DNA of 64,000 nt from Anaerolineales bacterium (GCA_016929095.1 JAFGJM010000037.1:62001-126000); one strand, 5' to 3'. Positions 36,614 through 45,258 are shown, counted from the stretch's first letter. Program-made: numbers and translations. Notes: generated by a model from the sequence alone, not told the origin.

Positions 36614-37341
36614 GCGCCGATATTCTAACCGTGATGTGGAAGGACTTAAAAGAAACACTCAGCCAGGGAGGCGGGCGGGGGAGGTTTGGATTGCTGATTT
36701 TTGCTGCCGTTTTTGGCGTTTTTCTCCCTGTTCAAGCTGGGATAGCCTGGCTCACTGAGCCTTTGTTATTGGTTTATTGGGTTTGGATTCCCTTATTTTT
36801 GGTCAGCACGGTGATTGCCGATTCTTTTGCCGGGGAACGTGAACGGCACACATTGGAAACACTGCTCGCCAGCCGTCTCTCCGACCGGGCTATTTTGCTG
36901 GGTAAGATTGGTGTGGCCGTTGTTTACGGCTGGGGATTGAGCATTGCCTGTGTTCTATTAGGCGTAGTTACGGTGAATATTGCCAATTGGCAGGGAACAG
37001 TCCTGTTCTATGGTTGGGACGTGTTTGTTGGAATTCTTTTTATCAGCCTGCTTGGGTCGGGGTTGGCTTCATGCGCCGGTGTGTTGGTTTCACTGCGGGC
37101 TGCTACAGTCCGCCAGGCGCAACAAACTTTGAGTATCTCGATCATGGTCGGGTTCTTCATCCTGATTTTTGGATTGCAGGCTTTGCCGCAGGAATGGAGA
37201 ATAATGGTTACGGCGGGACTCTCCAGAGTTAGCCTGGGGTTCATCATAGCGGTTGTGTGTATTATTTTATTATTGATCGATGTGGCGTTATTAGCTGCCG
37301 CCGCGGCGCGTTTTAAACGGGCGCGTTTAATCCTGGATTGA
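36610..37341 (+). CDS. ABC-2 type exporter permease
   Basis: A 243-residue membrane protein with about six helices. The loop [28 protein letters not shown] is the conserved ABC-2/NatB-type motif. It is translationally coupled to the ATPase gene by a 4-bp overlap. Together they would export an unknown compound. No dedicated regulator is adjacent. Confidence 0.85.
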   Translation: MSADILTVMWKDLKETLSQGGGRGRFGLLIFAAVFGVFLPVQAGIAWLTEPLLLVYWVWIPLFLVSTVIADSFAGERERHTLETLLASRLSDRAILLGKIGVAVVYGWGLSIACVLLGVVTVNIANWQGTVLFYGWDVFVGILFISLLGSGLASCAGVLVSLRAATVRQAQQTLSISIMVGFFILIFGLQALPQEWRIMVTAGLSRVSLGFIIAVVCIILLLIDVALLAAAAARFKRARLILD

Positions 37342-37515
37342 TATAATTGAAATAATCAAGCGCTTGTCCTGTTACCCCCTTCCCATCTTGATAATTGAAG
37401 AGGAAAAAGGTTTAGTGAATCGAAGAGGTCTGGATATGGAGTTGTAGTTCTAATTTCCACCTATCCATAGATCATACTACACTAGTTTTATTCACCTAAG
37501 CGAACTTATCGATAC

Positions 37516-38271
37516 TTATGGTGTGCCTGGTAGTTTCAGCGCTACACCCACTGCATATCCGACTAACGCACTTAATGTACCGATAATTGCCATTTCCAAA
37601 CCACTCTTGCCGGGTTTCCCAACAGTAATGTGTGCTTTATAAGCCCCGACACCGAAGAGTACCAAGGCGGTTATTAATACCGATACCCACATACTTATAC
37701 TGACAGATAAAAAGGCAAAGGGAATCAGTGGGATCAGGGAGCCGATAATAGCTGAAATACCAACTACCAAAGCCACTTTCCAGGCTTTTTTTCGATCGAT
37801 TGGTATTAATTGATGCTCTTCAGCCATCATAACCGCTGCCCATACATCTCGATTAGCTGTTATCGTATCTACTATTCTATCAAGCAGCTCTCCCGTAAAT
37901 CCTTTTTGAGCAAATATTTGTTGAATTTCCTGACGTTCAAGCTTAGGAACATTATCGATATGGCGATATTCACGCTCCAGTTCACTATCATAATAATCGG
38001 CTTCTGCTAGAGTGGATGTGTACGCAACAGCACCCATCGATACCGATTCTGCAAAAGTAGCTGCCAAGCCAGCGACAATAACGATACGAGGATCACTGGT
38101 CGCTGCTGCTACCCCCAGAATTACTCCTAAAACATTGACCAGGCCATCCTGCCCACCAAGAATGATGTCAGATAGACCTGATGCAGATTTACGATGGGGG
38201 TCTATATTGATATGAAATTCTTTTTCATAGTTAAACTTTTCGAATGAATGTGGCATAGATTTTCTTTTCAT
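37516..38271 (-). CDS. VIT1/CCC1 family transporter
   Basis: A 251-residue protein from the ATG at 38271; further in-frame Met codons exist on both sides. The segment SDIILGGQDGLVNVLGVILGVAAAT and the SVSMGAVAYTSTLAEADYY motif are diagnostic of the VIT1/CCC1 (DUF125) family, which transports Fe2+ or Mn2+ with proton exchange. About five membrane helices frame a cytoplasmic helical metal-binding region (ELEREYRHIDNVPKLERQEI). Monocistronic. Confidence 0.88.
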   Translation of the reverse strand: MKRKSMPHSFEKFNYEKEFHINIDPHRKSASGLSDIILGGQDGLVNVLGVILGVAAATSDPRIVIVAGLAATFAESVSMGAVAYTSTLAEADYYDSELEREYRHIDNVPKLERQEIQQIFAQKGFTGELLDRIVDTITANRDVWAAVMMAEEHQLIPIDRKKAWKVALVVGISAIIGSLIPLIPFAFLSVSISMWVSVLITALVLFGVGAYKAHITVGKPGKSGLEMAIIGTLSALVGYAVGVALKLPGTP

Positions 38272-38555
38272 TTTTAAAATAAACCTCAAAAATTATATTT
38301 ATTCTAAACGAGCGCCAAAGATGGCTCTGTATCTTTTAATAAATCTGATTTTGATGCTAATTATCGGATGACACCTGTGGCATTAATTACGAGATCTTGA
38401 GTTGGATAAAATGATTTTAAGCATTATCATGGTTGTGCAGGTAAATGAACAACTCATGTAATGATACGTATTAACAATGAATGAGATAAGAAAAAAATTT
38501 CTTTTCATGCATTGCTTTTAAGTATGTTCGAAATGTTTTCGAAGGGACTATACGA

Positions 38556-38888
38556 TTAATTAGATTTGGGTGGGGGTAGTAAAGGGGATATAGATATTGA
38601 AGATAATGTTAATTGCGAGGAAGCAAATTCTAGCAATGATGGTTTTTCAAAATGGAAAATTGTAGATAGATATGGAATACAATCATCTTCATGTTCTAGA
38701 AGGTCGTGATTGTTGTGGCATCTCGTATTCTCAGGTATTAACCTGGAAAATCCCATAAGTTCAATCTGATGGATATTATCGAAAAAAACATGCCAGAATA
38801 AACTTATGAGACAAACCGAGAGACCAATCGCGAATTGGATCGATAATTTCCCTTTAAAATCTTTATCCATGGGGTATGATTTCATCAT
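38556..38888 (-). CDS. small hypothetical membrane protein
   Basis: A 110-residue AT-rich ORF with one likely membrane helix (about 15-38: LSIQFAIGLSVCLISLFWHV) and a His/Asp/Glu-rich loop after it. No clear ribosome-binding site and no recognised family, so it could be spurious. It lies alone between the VIT-family gene and the B3/4-domain gene. Confidence 0.35.
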   Translation of the reverse strand: MMKSYPMDKDFKGKLSIQFAIGLSVCLISLFWHVFFDNIHQIELMGFSRLIPENTRCHNNHDLLEHEDDCIPYLSTIFHFEKPSLLEFASSQLTLSSISISPLLPPPKSN

Positions 38889-39000
38889 AATAATAATCTT
38901 TTAAAAATCAATGAGTATTCCCTCAATTATAAAAATTATAAATCGAGAAAATAATATTGTCAATTTTTTTGATAAGTGAAATATGTGTGTCAAGATAATT

Positions 39001-39031
39001 TTGAAAATCTCTCCTATCCATCCGGTATAAT
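39001..39031 (+). promoter_or_regulatory. promoter candidate for the B3/4-domain gene
   Basis: TTGAAA (39001-39006) and TATAAT (39026-39031) with a 19-bp spacer. The -10 is perfect; the spacer is long. Confidence 0.5.
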
Positions 39032-39078
39032 CACAATGTCCGATTATTCAAGGAAATGGAGCATAATGAGGTTTCACA

Positions 39079-39747
39079 ATGTTTAAAATCACACGCACAC
39101 TCAAATCCACTTATCCTGATGCGCATGCCGGCGTTTTGGTGATGAAAAATGTCTCCAACCCTGCGCATTGTGATGTCTTAAATACTCAAAAAGAAACCCT
39201 GGAAAACCAGATCCGCCAACGCTTTTCGGGTCAAGATCGTTCGGCGATCGTAAGTCTACCCGTCATTCAAGCGTATAACGCCTATTACAAGACCTTCGAT
39301 AAAACCTACCATGTGCTACATCAGGTTGAATCCATTGCTTTCAAAGGGAAAAACATACCCGGCGTTGCAGCTTTGGTAGAAGCTATGTTCATGGCAGAAG
39401 TGAAGAACATGCTGCTGACTGCAGGGCACGATCTGGATGCAGTGCAATTACCAATAATAATGGATGTCGCGAAAGGGGACGAGCAATACACATTATTACG
39501 CAACCAGGAGCAAACCTTAAAAGCTGGTGATATGTATATGGCAGATAAAGCAGGCGTTATATCCAGCATTATTTACGGTCCCGACCAGCGTACGCCAATC
39601 ACCGATAACACTCGCCATGTGATCTTCACGATTTATGCACCGCCGGGGATCGAGATGGCTGTGATCGAGCAGCATCTGATGGATATTCAACAGAACGTAC
39701 TGGTTGTCGCACCTGAGGCGAGAACAGATTTGTTGCAGGTTTATTAA
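39079..39747 (+). CDS. B3/4 (tRNA-binding-like) domain protein
   Basis: A 222-residue stand-alone B3/4 domain protein, the fold found in the beta subunit of phenylalanyl-tRNA synthetase. Visible features are YNAYYKTFDKTYHVLHQVESI, the motif NIPGVAALVEAMFMAEVKNMLLTAGHD and the segment ADKAGVISSIIYGPDQRTPI. Stand-alone versions may edit or bind tRNA, but the role is not established. GAGG precedes the ATG. It lies 78 bp before the HAD gene, which may be co-transcribed. Confidence 0.8.
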   Translation: MFKITRTLKSTYPDAHAGVLVMKNVSNPAHCDVLNTQKETLENQIRQRFSGQDRSAIVSLPVIQAYNAYYKTFDKTYHVLHQVESIAFKGKNIPGVAALVEAMFMAEVKNMLLTAGHDLDAVQLPIIMDVAKGDEQYTLLRNQEQTLKAGDMYMADKAGVISSIIYGPDQRTPITDNTRHVIFTIYAPPGIEMAVIEQHLMDIQQNVLVVAPEARTDLLQVY

Positions 39748-39825
39748 TGGGATGCATAAATTTTTTGATTTGAGAAAACCTGGCTTTACTGAATTTATTT
39801 ACCATAACCTTATGGAAAAAAGATC

Positions 39826-40527
39826 ATGCCCCTTGACATAATTGCTTTTGATGCGGATGATACTTTGTGGGTGAACGAACCCCACTACACTGCCGCCCTG
39901 GAGAAACTGTGCACTTTACTGGCGCCTTTTGCAGATGCCGACCATGTTCGCCAGGCATTAACCGAAGCCGATATTCACAATCTGCAATTTTATGGCTACG
40001 GTATCAAAGCCTATACCCTCACCATGCTGGAGACTGCCAGCCGAATAGCCAACGCCCAGCTGACCGGTGAGATTGTAGACGCTATTTTGGCGGAAGGCAA
40101 ACGCATGTTCGCCGAGCCTATCGTTGTCTATGACCATGTTATCGAGACTTTGCAGCAACTTTCACGACGCAAGCCTTTGATGCTGATTACACGCGGGGAA
40201 TTGTTCGAACAAGAGAATCGCATTCAGCGTTCGGGGCTCACAAAGTATTTTAACTATATCGAGATTGTTAAAACCAAATCGGTTGAAGTGTACCGCCAGG
40301 TGTTGGATAAATATGCGATCGAACCGCCGCGTTTTGTGATGATTGGTAATTCTCTAAAATCGGATATTTTGCCGGTAGTCGCTCTGGGTGGGCGAGCGGT
40401 TTATATCCCTATAGACAACCCCTGGCAGCATGATATAGTTAAAAATCCCGATTGGACCAGCTTTGATCGCCTGGACCATATTGGTTTGTTGCCCGATTTG
40501 TTGGAAGCATATTTAGATGAGGCTTAA
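39826..40527 (+). CDS. HAD superfamily hydrolase
   Basis: A 233-residue phosphatase-like protein. Motif I is FDADDTLW (the nucleophile Asp and the +2 Asp), motif II is in LMLITRG, motif III the Lys in VKTKSVEVY, and motif IV IGNSLKSDILP. The cap domain is small and alpha-helical. It would dephosphorylate a small metabolite. It is the last gene before the 1.1-kb non-coding tract with the riboswitch array. Confidence 0.88.
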   Translation: MPLDIIAFDADDTLWVNEPHYTAALEKLCTLLAPFADADHVRQALTEADIHNLQFYGYGIKAYTLTMLETASRIANAQLTGEIVDAILAEGKRMFAEPIVVYDHVIETLQQLSRRKPLMLITRGELFEQENRIQRSGLTKYFNYIEIVKTKSVEVYRQVLDKYAIEPPRFVMIGNSLKSDILPVVALGGRAVYIPIDNPWQHDIVKNPDWTSFDRLDHIGLLPDLLEAYLDEA

Positions 40528-40675
40528 AAAATAACAAGATAATCCGGATATTCAAGATGATGGAATTTAATATTCGGGTAAAAATCCAGAATACTGGAAA
40601 GTGAGGAGTTAAGAGAGTTAATCATTGTTTTTTTTTTCTGATAACCGATAACTGTAAACACCTTTCTTTTACCGC

Positions 40676-40704
40676 TTGACTCAGGTTCGCTTTTGATATA
40701 CACT
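40676..40704 (+). promoter_or_regulatory. strong sigma-70 promoter of the non-coding tract
   Basis: TTGACT (40676-40681), a 17-bp spacer and TACACT (40699-40704). No ORF with a start signal follows for over 900 bp. Confidence 0.75.
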
Positions 40705-40710
40705 GAATAC

Positions 40711-40920
40711 GACCCGCAAGTTGTGGGGCGGTGCTTTATGAAGTTTTATAAGTTTCCCTCTTTTTGTATACATAAAATCTAAATAACAGCAGCCTATTTA
40801 TAGGCTGGTTCGCGTTTAGAAAATGGTGGTCGCAGTATCTGCCTGTTAGTTTGAGCACACCCTTAAAGGAGGTTTTTCTGGGGCGCAATGTCGAGTAAGA
40901 CGTGCTGCACCTTTAAAAAT
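40711..40920 (+). ncRNA. candidate structured RNA or long leader
   Basis: Starting just after a strong promoter, the RNA would contain a hairpin CCCGC-AAGTT-GTGGG (near 40713-40727), a 7-bp stem CAGCCTA/TAGGCTG (40789-40806) and GCAG-TAT-CTGC near 40832-40842. A perfect AAAGGAGG (40865-40872) lies 15 nt before an ATG that opens a 13-codon frame. I could not match it to 6S RNA, tmRNA, SRP RNA or RNase P RNA. It may be a new RNA or only the leader of the riboswitch transcript. Confidence 0.4.
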
Positions 40921-41130
40921 TGGTCATAGTTAAAACAATTAAATAGTTTGATAAAAACTCTCTTCTTACTCCCCCTAAAAATCAGAGGAAAAGATTAGAG
41001 TATGATTAAAATTTTATATTAATCAAGGGGATATGACCCCCACAGGTGGGGAATGGCATCGATATACTACAACAGGTATGCCTGAAAAACTATAAATAAT
41101 TTCGGGTTTTAATTTATTAAACCCACGAGA

Positions 41131-41161
41131 TTGACTTTTTAATTTTTCTATGCAATACTAT
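41131..41161 (+). promoter_or_regulatory. second promoter, just upstream of the GEMM array
   Basis: TTGACT (41131-41136) and TACTAT (41156-41161) with a 19-bp spacer; transcription would begin around 41168, at the first base of the outer stem of the aptamer array. Confidence 0.55.
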
Positions 41162-41175
41162 TTCTAGGTGCATCC

Positions 41176-41262
41176 CGATAAAAAGCAAATCCGGTGAAAA
41201 CCGGTGACGCAAAGCCATGGGTCTAAAGTTCCATAAAAAGAACAATGATTGCCAGGCTACCG
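41176..41262 (+). promoter_or_regulatory. GEMM-I cyclic dinucleotide riboswitch aptamer 1 (A20 type)
   Basis: The core elements GCAAA, CCGGT-GAAA-ACCGG tetraloop stem, GACGCAAAGCC, GGGTCTAAAG, GTTC/GAAC variable stem and ATGATTGCCAGGCTACCG match the GEMM-I consensus in order. By hand alignment to the V. cholerae Vc2 aptamer, the base corresponding to G20 is A (AAAGCAAA), the change known to favour 3',3'-cGAMP. Position is seen in the sequence; ligand is inference. Confidence 0.9.
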
Positions 41263-41347
41263 AAAAAAAGCAAACCCGGTGAAAACCGGCGACGCAAAGT
41301 CATGGGTCTAAAGTCACCTGAAAGCGACCAGGATTGCCAGACTGACG
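41263..41347 (+). promoter_or_regulatory. GEMM-I riboswitch aptamer 2 (A20 type)
   Basis: It repeats the core: AAAGCAAACC, GAAA tetraloop stem, GACGCAAAGTC, GGGTCTAAAG, short GTC/GAC stem, GATTGCCAGACTGACG. Again A at the G20 position. The closing element reads TGACG instead of TACCG, so one base near the ligand's second base contact differs and affinity may be changed. Confidence 0.87.
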
Positions 41348-41437
41348 AAAGGCAAAACCGGTGAAAACCGGCGACGCAAAGTTATGGGTCTAAAGCCAGA
41401 TGTATAAACATGAGGTTATGACTGCCAGACTACCGAA
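41348..41437 (+). promoter_or_regulatory. GEMM-I riboswitch aptamer 3 (G20 type)
   Basis: Core AAAGGCAAAACC, GAAA tetraloop stem, GACGCAAAGTT, GGGTCTAAAG, a longer variable stem with an ATGT/ACAT core, and ATGACTGCCAGACTACCG. Here the G20 position is G, as in c-di-GMP-selective aptamers. After it GGATGCA (41438-41444) pairs with TGCATCC (41169-41175) before aptamer 1, closing all three in one outer stem followed by a run of eight T. Confidence 0.9.
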
Positions 41438-41474
41438 GGATGCATTATTTTTTTTCTAATTGAATAGAAAACGG

Positions 41475-41496
41475 AGAGCGGCTAAAAAAGCGCTCT
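41475..41496 (+). promoter_or_regulatory. hairpin between the GEMM array and the terminator
   Basis: AGAGCG (41475-41480) pairs with CGCTCT (41491-41496) around an A-rich loop. It may be part of the expression platform. Confidence 0.4.
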
Positions 41497-41504
41497 TAAA
41501 CAAG

Positions 41505-41536
41505 TGCGACGCACCTCGCGAGTGCGTCGCATTTTT
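41505..41536 (+). terminator. strong intrinsic terminator after the GEMM array
   Basis: A perfect 10-bp stem TGCGACGCAC / GTGCGTCGCA with a 7-nt loop, followed by TTTTT. It ends the array transcript before any ORF. Confidence 0.92.
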
Positions 41537-41603
41537 GGTTTCATATGCTTTCCCCTTATCGTTTTGGGAAGCGGGAAAGGGAAATTGGTTGTTTTAAACC
41601 CTC

Positions 41604-41632
41604 TTGTCTGCCCCGTTGTGCCATGCTATACT
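41604..41632 (+). promoter_or_regulatory. promoter of yqeY
   Basis: TTGTCT (41604-41609), a 17-bp spacer and TATACT (41627-41632), downstream of the array's terminator and 66 bp before the yqeY start. Confidence 0.7.
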
Positions 41633-41698
41633 TGAATTAGGATAAAAATTATCTTATCTGATATTCGTCATCATATGATGATTCACTAAGGATTATTT

Positions 41699-42145
41699 AT
41701 GACACTGAAAGCCACACTTGAAAATGATATGAGAGAAGCCTTACGCGCCAAAGATGAAATGCGAAAGAATACTCTGCGCCTGGCGCTTTCTTCCATTCGA
41801 TTGGTGGAAATCGACAAAACCAGCCCATTAGATGAAGCCGGGGTTATGGCTGTTCTTCAGAAGGAAATCAAATCGCGCCATGAATTGATTGCCGACGCCG
41901 AAAAAGCCAACCGACCGGATTTGATCGAAGCGGCTCAAAAGGAAATCGCCATATTGGCAGATTATTTACCTGAAGCCTTAAGTGAAGAAGAATTAGAAAC
42001 CATTGCCCGGCAAGTCATTGCAGATACAGGCGCCACATCACCGGCTCAATTAGGTCAGGTGATGAAAATCCTTATGCCGCAATTGAAGGGAAGGGCAACC
42101 GGCGATCAAGCCAGTCAGGCAGTACGAAAATTATTGCAAGGATGA
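41699..42145 (+). CDS. yqeY: GatB/YqeY domain protein
   Basis: A 148-residue YqeY protein. The N-terminal part (LRAKDEMRKNTLRLALSSIR) and the C-terminal GatB-like domain (QVIADTGATSPAQLGQVMKILMPQLKGRATG) are complete. The family resembles the tRNA-binding tail of the amidotransferase GatB; its role is unclear. AAGGA precedes the ATG. First gene of yqeY-pgpH-ybeY-dgkA, a shortened version of the Firmicutes order (which also includes phoH and era). Confidence 0.93.
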   Translation: MTLKATLENDMREALRAKDEMRKNTLRLALSSIRLVEIDKTSPLDEAGVMAVLQKEIKSRHELIADAEKANRPDLIEAAQKEIAILADYLPEALSEEELETIARQVIADTGATSPAQLGQVMKILMPQLKGRATGDQASQAVRKLLQG

Positions 42146-42207
42146 TCGATCATTCCAGGCAAAAATCATGACTGGCTACGTGTACAGGTAATTTTTGGTA
42201 TAAGCAT

Positions 42208-44385
42208 ATGAGTGAAATGGTGAAATGGAAACAACCCGCCAGGAGCAGGCTATATTACCTGCTGCTTTTGGTTTGCGTCTATATTCTTGTATTAGCCGCA
42301 TTAGCGATTCCAGCCCTCACCTCATTCACTTCATCCGGGTTGCAGGTTGGTCAGGTTGCGACGCAGGAATTTCGCGCTGAGCGGACTATCACATACGAGA
42401 GTGAAGAACGCACCAACCAGCAAAAGGAAAACGCGGCGCGTGCCGTTTCCCCCATATACACCTCACCTGATACCAGCATTTCTCGCGCCCAGTTAGAACG
42501 CCTACGGGCGGCTTTGGCGTACATTACCACTGTTCGCTCTGATACCTATGCTTCCGATGAACAAAAATTGGCAGACCTGGAAGCCATGGAAGATGTTTAT
42601 CTCACCAAGGAAGATTCTCAAGCTTTACTCGAATTAAACGATACCCATTGGCAGACAGTGCAGCAAGAAGCCATCGTTGTTTTAGAGCAGGTAATGCGCA
42701 GCACTATTCGGGAAGACCGTATCAGCGATGTCCGCCGCGGGCTGCCCGCCCTGGTCAGTCTGGCACTTTCACAGGATCAGGCAGCCATTGTCGCCAGCCT
42801 GGTATCGAACTTTGTGACTCCAAACAGCTTTTACAGCGACGAATTGACAGAAGCAGCGCGTCAGGAAGCCCGTCAGGCGGTTGCGCCGGTTAAAGTGACT
42901 ATCCAGGCAGGTGAAATTGTTTTACAGAGCGGTAGGGTGATCTCTGCCAGTGATTTGGAAGCTTTGCGGCAATTGGGTTTAGCCCAACCGCAATATACCT
43001 GGAAGGATCTGGCGGGCGCGGCGGCGGTGGATTTTATTGCCGTTGGTTTTATTGTTGTCTTTTTAAATTATCGGAAAGTATTTCTGCGTCAGTTTCGAAA
43101 TTTGGGCGTTGTATCTTTTCTCTTTTTGCTCTTCCTGACGGCGGCACGGTTGTTGATCGATGGGTACAGTCTTGTGCCTTATCTTTTCCCGTTGGCTGCG
43201 TATGGTATGACCGTGGCGGTGTTTTTTGGGGGGGAATTGGCAATGATCTCTTCATTGCCTTTGGCAATATTAGTATCTTATGGTTTTACCGATGCGTTTG
43301 TTCTGACTTTATATTATGCCCTGAGTAGTTTTTTTGGCATATTTATCCTTAACCGGGCACGACGGTTAAGTTCCTTCTTTTGGGCAGGAGCGGCAATTAC
43401 CCTTAGCGGTTCAGTGGTATTGGTTGCTTATCGTTTGCCGGCAGAAGAAATCAATTATTTCTTAGCTGCTTCATTGTTCGCCGCCACCCTGGTGAACGGG
43501 ATTGCTTCCGCCAGTATTACTATCTTGATGCAATTCCTGCTGGCGCAATCTTTGGGGATTACCACTGCTTTACAGTTAATGGAAATATCCCGCCCCGACC
43601 ATCCTTTGCTGCAATTCATCCTGCGCAACGCGCCGGGTACGTACCAGCATAGCCTGCAAGTAGCCAATCTGGCAGAACAAGCCGCAGAAGTAATCGGCGC
43701 GGATCCTTTATTAACCCGGGTAGGCGCGCTTTATCACGATGCGGGAAAAGCATTGAATCCACAATTCTTTATCGAAAATCAGCTCCCCGGCAACCTCAAT
43801 CCTCATGATGACCTGGATGCCGTAACCAGCGCCCAAACGATCATCCAGCATATCTCTGACGGGGTGGAATTGGCGCAAAAACATCGATTACCTGCCCGGA
43901 TCACCGATTTTATCCGTGAACATCATGGGACACTGACAACTTCCTACCAGTATGTGAATGCCGTGCAAGCCGCCGGAGGGGATGAGAGCCAGGTGGATGT
44001 GGATCAATTTCGCTATCCCGGTCCCAAGCCGCAGTCCCGCGAAACCGCCATTCTTATGCTGGCAGATGGCAGTGAAGCCGTGGTACGCGCCAAAAATCCG
44101 CAAAGTGAAGCAGATACCCGGCGCCTTATCAAAGAATTGGTGGACAGACGGATTGCGATGAGGCAATTGGATGACACGACACTCACCTTGCGTGACCTGG
44201 ATATGATTGTGGATGCTTTTACCGCGAATTTGCGCGGTGTTTATCACCCCCGTATAGATTATCCAAAGTTAGAGAAGCCTTTCCCGGTTTATGGAAATCC
44301 AACGCCTACCGTGCCAAGTCAGAAAAAAAAGGTGTTGGAGAAAGTGGCCGGTACACCAGCCGACTCGACCACCCAAAATAGCTGA
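42208..44385 (+). CDS. pgpH: PgpH-type membrane c-di-AMP phosphodiesterase (7TM-HD)
   Basis: A 725-residue protein with an N-terminal membrane helix (about 15-37), a long extracellular 7TMR-HDED domain (about 40-275), seven membrane helices (about 280-480), and a cytoplasmic HD domain. The HD pair is at 510-511 (LYHDAGKALNP), with HSLQVANLAEQ ahead and REHHGT plus LADGSEA after it, as in Listeria and Bacillus PgpH, which hydrolyse c-di-AMP. The neighbours yqeY, ybeY and dgkA are the usual ones. It is 62 bp after yqeY. Confidence 0.93.
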   Translation: MSEMVKWKQPARSRLYYLLLLVCVYILVLAALAIPALTSFTSSGLQVGQVATQEFRAERTITYESEERTNQQKENAARAVSPIYTSPDTSISRAQLERLRAALAYITTVRSDTYASDEQKLADLEAMEDVYLTKEDSQALLELNDTHWQTVQQEAIVVLEQVMRSTIREDRISDVRRGLPALVSLALSQDQAAIVASLVSNFVTPNSFYSDELTEAARQEARQAVAPVKVTIQAGEIVLQSGRVISASDLEALRQLGLAQPQYTWKDLAGAAAVDFIAVGFIVVFLNYRKVFLRQFRNLGVVSFLFLLFLTAARLLIDGYSLVPYLFPLAAYGMTVAVFFGGELAMISSLPLAILVSYGFTDAFVLTLYYALSSFFGIFILNRARRLSSFFWAGAAITLSGSVVLVAYRLPAEEINYFLAASLFAATLVNGIASASITILMQFLLAQSLGITTALQLMEISRPDHPLLQFILRNAPGTYQHSLQVANLAEQAAEVIGADPLLTRVGALYHDAGKALNPQFFIENQLPGNLNPHDDLDAVTSAQTIIQHISDGVELAQKHRLPARITDFIREHHGTLTTSYQYVNAVQAAGGDESQVDVDQFRYPGPKPQSRETAILMLADGSEAVVRAKNPQSEADTRRLIKELVDRRIAMRQLDDTTLTLRDLDMIVDAFTANLRGVYHPRIDYPKLEKPFPVYGNPTPTVPSQKKKVLEKVAGTPADSTTQNS

Positions 44386-44393
44386 TTATTCAA

Positions 44394-44861
44394 ATGATGA
44401 TCAATTTTCAAATATCTGAGTCGCTTCCGGCGGATGAGATTGTATGTTATAAACAAAGACTTGTATCTGCGGCTCAAGCAGTTTTGCATTTTACAGGTTC
44501 TTCCCCACATAGTGAAATCAGCCTGGTGATAGTTGATGATGAGACCATTCGTGGATTAAATAAACAATACCTTGGTAATGACACTCCCACCGATGTGCTC
44601 TCATTCCCGGCAGAAGAAGTAGAACCCGAATCGGGCAATCCATATCTGGGTGATATCCTGATCGCCTTTTCTTATGCGAAAGCGCAAGCGGATGCCGCCG
44701 GGCATGCTGTGGAGGATGAATTACAATTGTTAGTCGTGCACGGTGTTTTGCATTTGTTGGGTTATGATCATGCGGAAAAGGCTGATCGAATCCGTATGTG
44801 GCAGGCACAGGCAAAAATTTTAAATGCGTTGGGTTGCCCTGATGACGTCATCCCGCACTGA
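44394..44861 (+). CDS. ybeY: endoribonuclease YbeY
   Basis: A 155-residue metalloprotein with the diagnostic motif HGVLHLLGYDH (His116, His120, His126) and NDTPTDVLSFP. YbeY is involved in 16S rRNA 3'-end maturation and ribosome quality control. It starts 9 bp after pgpH and overlaps the dgkA start. Confidence 0.95.
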   Translation: MMINFQISESLPADEIVCYKQRLVSAAQAVLHFTGSSPHSEISLVIVDDETIRGLNKQYLGNDTPTDVLSFPAEEVEPESGNPYLGDILIAFSYAKAQADAAGHAVEDELQLLVVHGVLHLLGYDHAEKADRIRMWQAQAKILNALGCPDDVIPH

Positions 44862-45258
44862 AAATTCATTGAAAGCATTTTTCCGCTTACGCGGAAAGGC
44901 GTTCCGTTACGCATTTGCGGGTTGGGCGTATGTCATGCGCACCCAGCGGAACGCCTGGATCCATGCCTTGATGAGTGTAGCGGTCATCGCAGTCTCTTTG
45001 TGGCTGAAAATTTCACTGACAGATTGGGCAATCATTATCTTGACCATTGCCATGGTATGGATTGCAGAATTCTTCAATACAGCCCTGGAAGCGGTGGCTG
45101 ACCTTGCCAGTAACCAAGAACAGCATGAACTGGCTCGGGTGGGCAAAGATGTTAGCGCGGCGGCGGTATTGATCGCAGCCCTGGCCTCGGTGGTGGTGGG
45201 TTTATTGGTACTTGGTCCGCCTTTATGGACGAAGATTCAAGCATGGATTAGTCGCTAA
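44842..45258 (+). CDS. dgkA: diacylglycerol/undecaprenol kinase
   Basis: A 138-residue membrane kinase of the DgkA family: three membrane helices and the conserved EFFNTALEAVADL catalytic segment followed by GKDVSAAAVLI. In Gram-positive relatives this family mainly phosphorylates undecaprenol. The start is uncertain: the ATG at 44842 or the one at 44824 both overlap ybeY and neither has a clear ribosome-binding site. Confidence 0.9.
   Translation: MTSSRTENSLKAFFRLRGKAFRYAFAGWAYVMRTQRNAWIHALMSVAVIAVSLWLKISLTDWAIIILTIAMVWIAEFFNTALEAVADLASNQEQHELARVGKDVSAAAVLIAALASVVVGLLVLGPPLWTKIQAWISR

Noticed and set aside
40711-40920. 6S RNA, tmRNA, SRP RNA or RNase P RNA
   Set aside because: The characteristic conserved segments of these RNAs were not found; kept only as an unassigned candidate.
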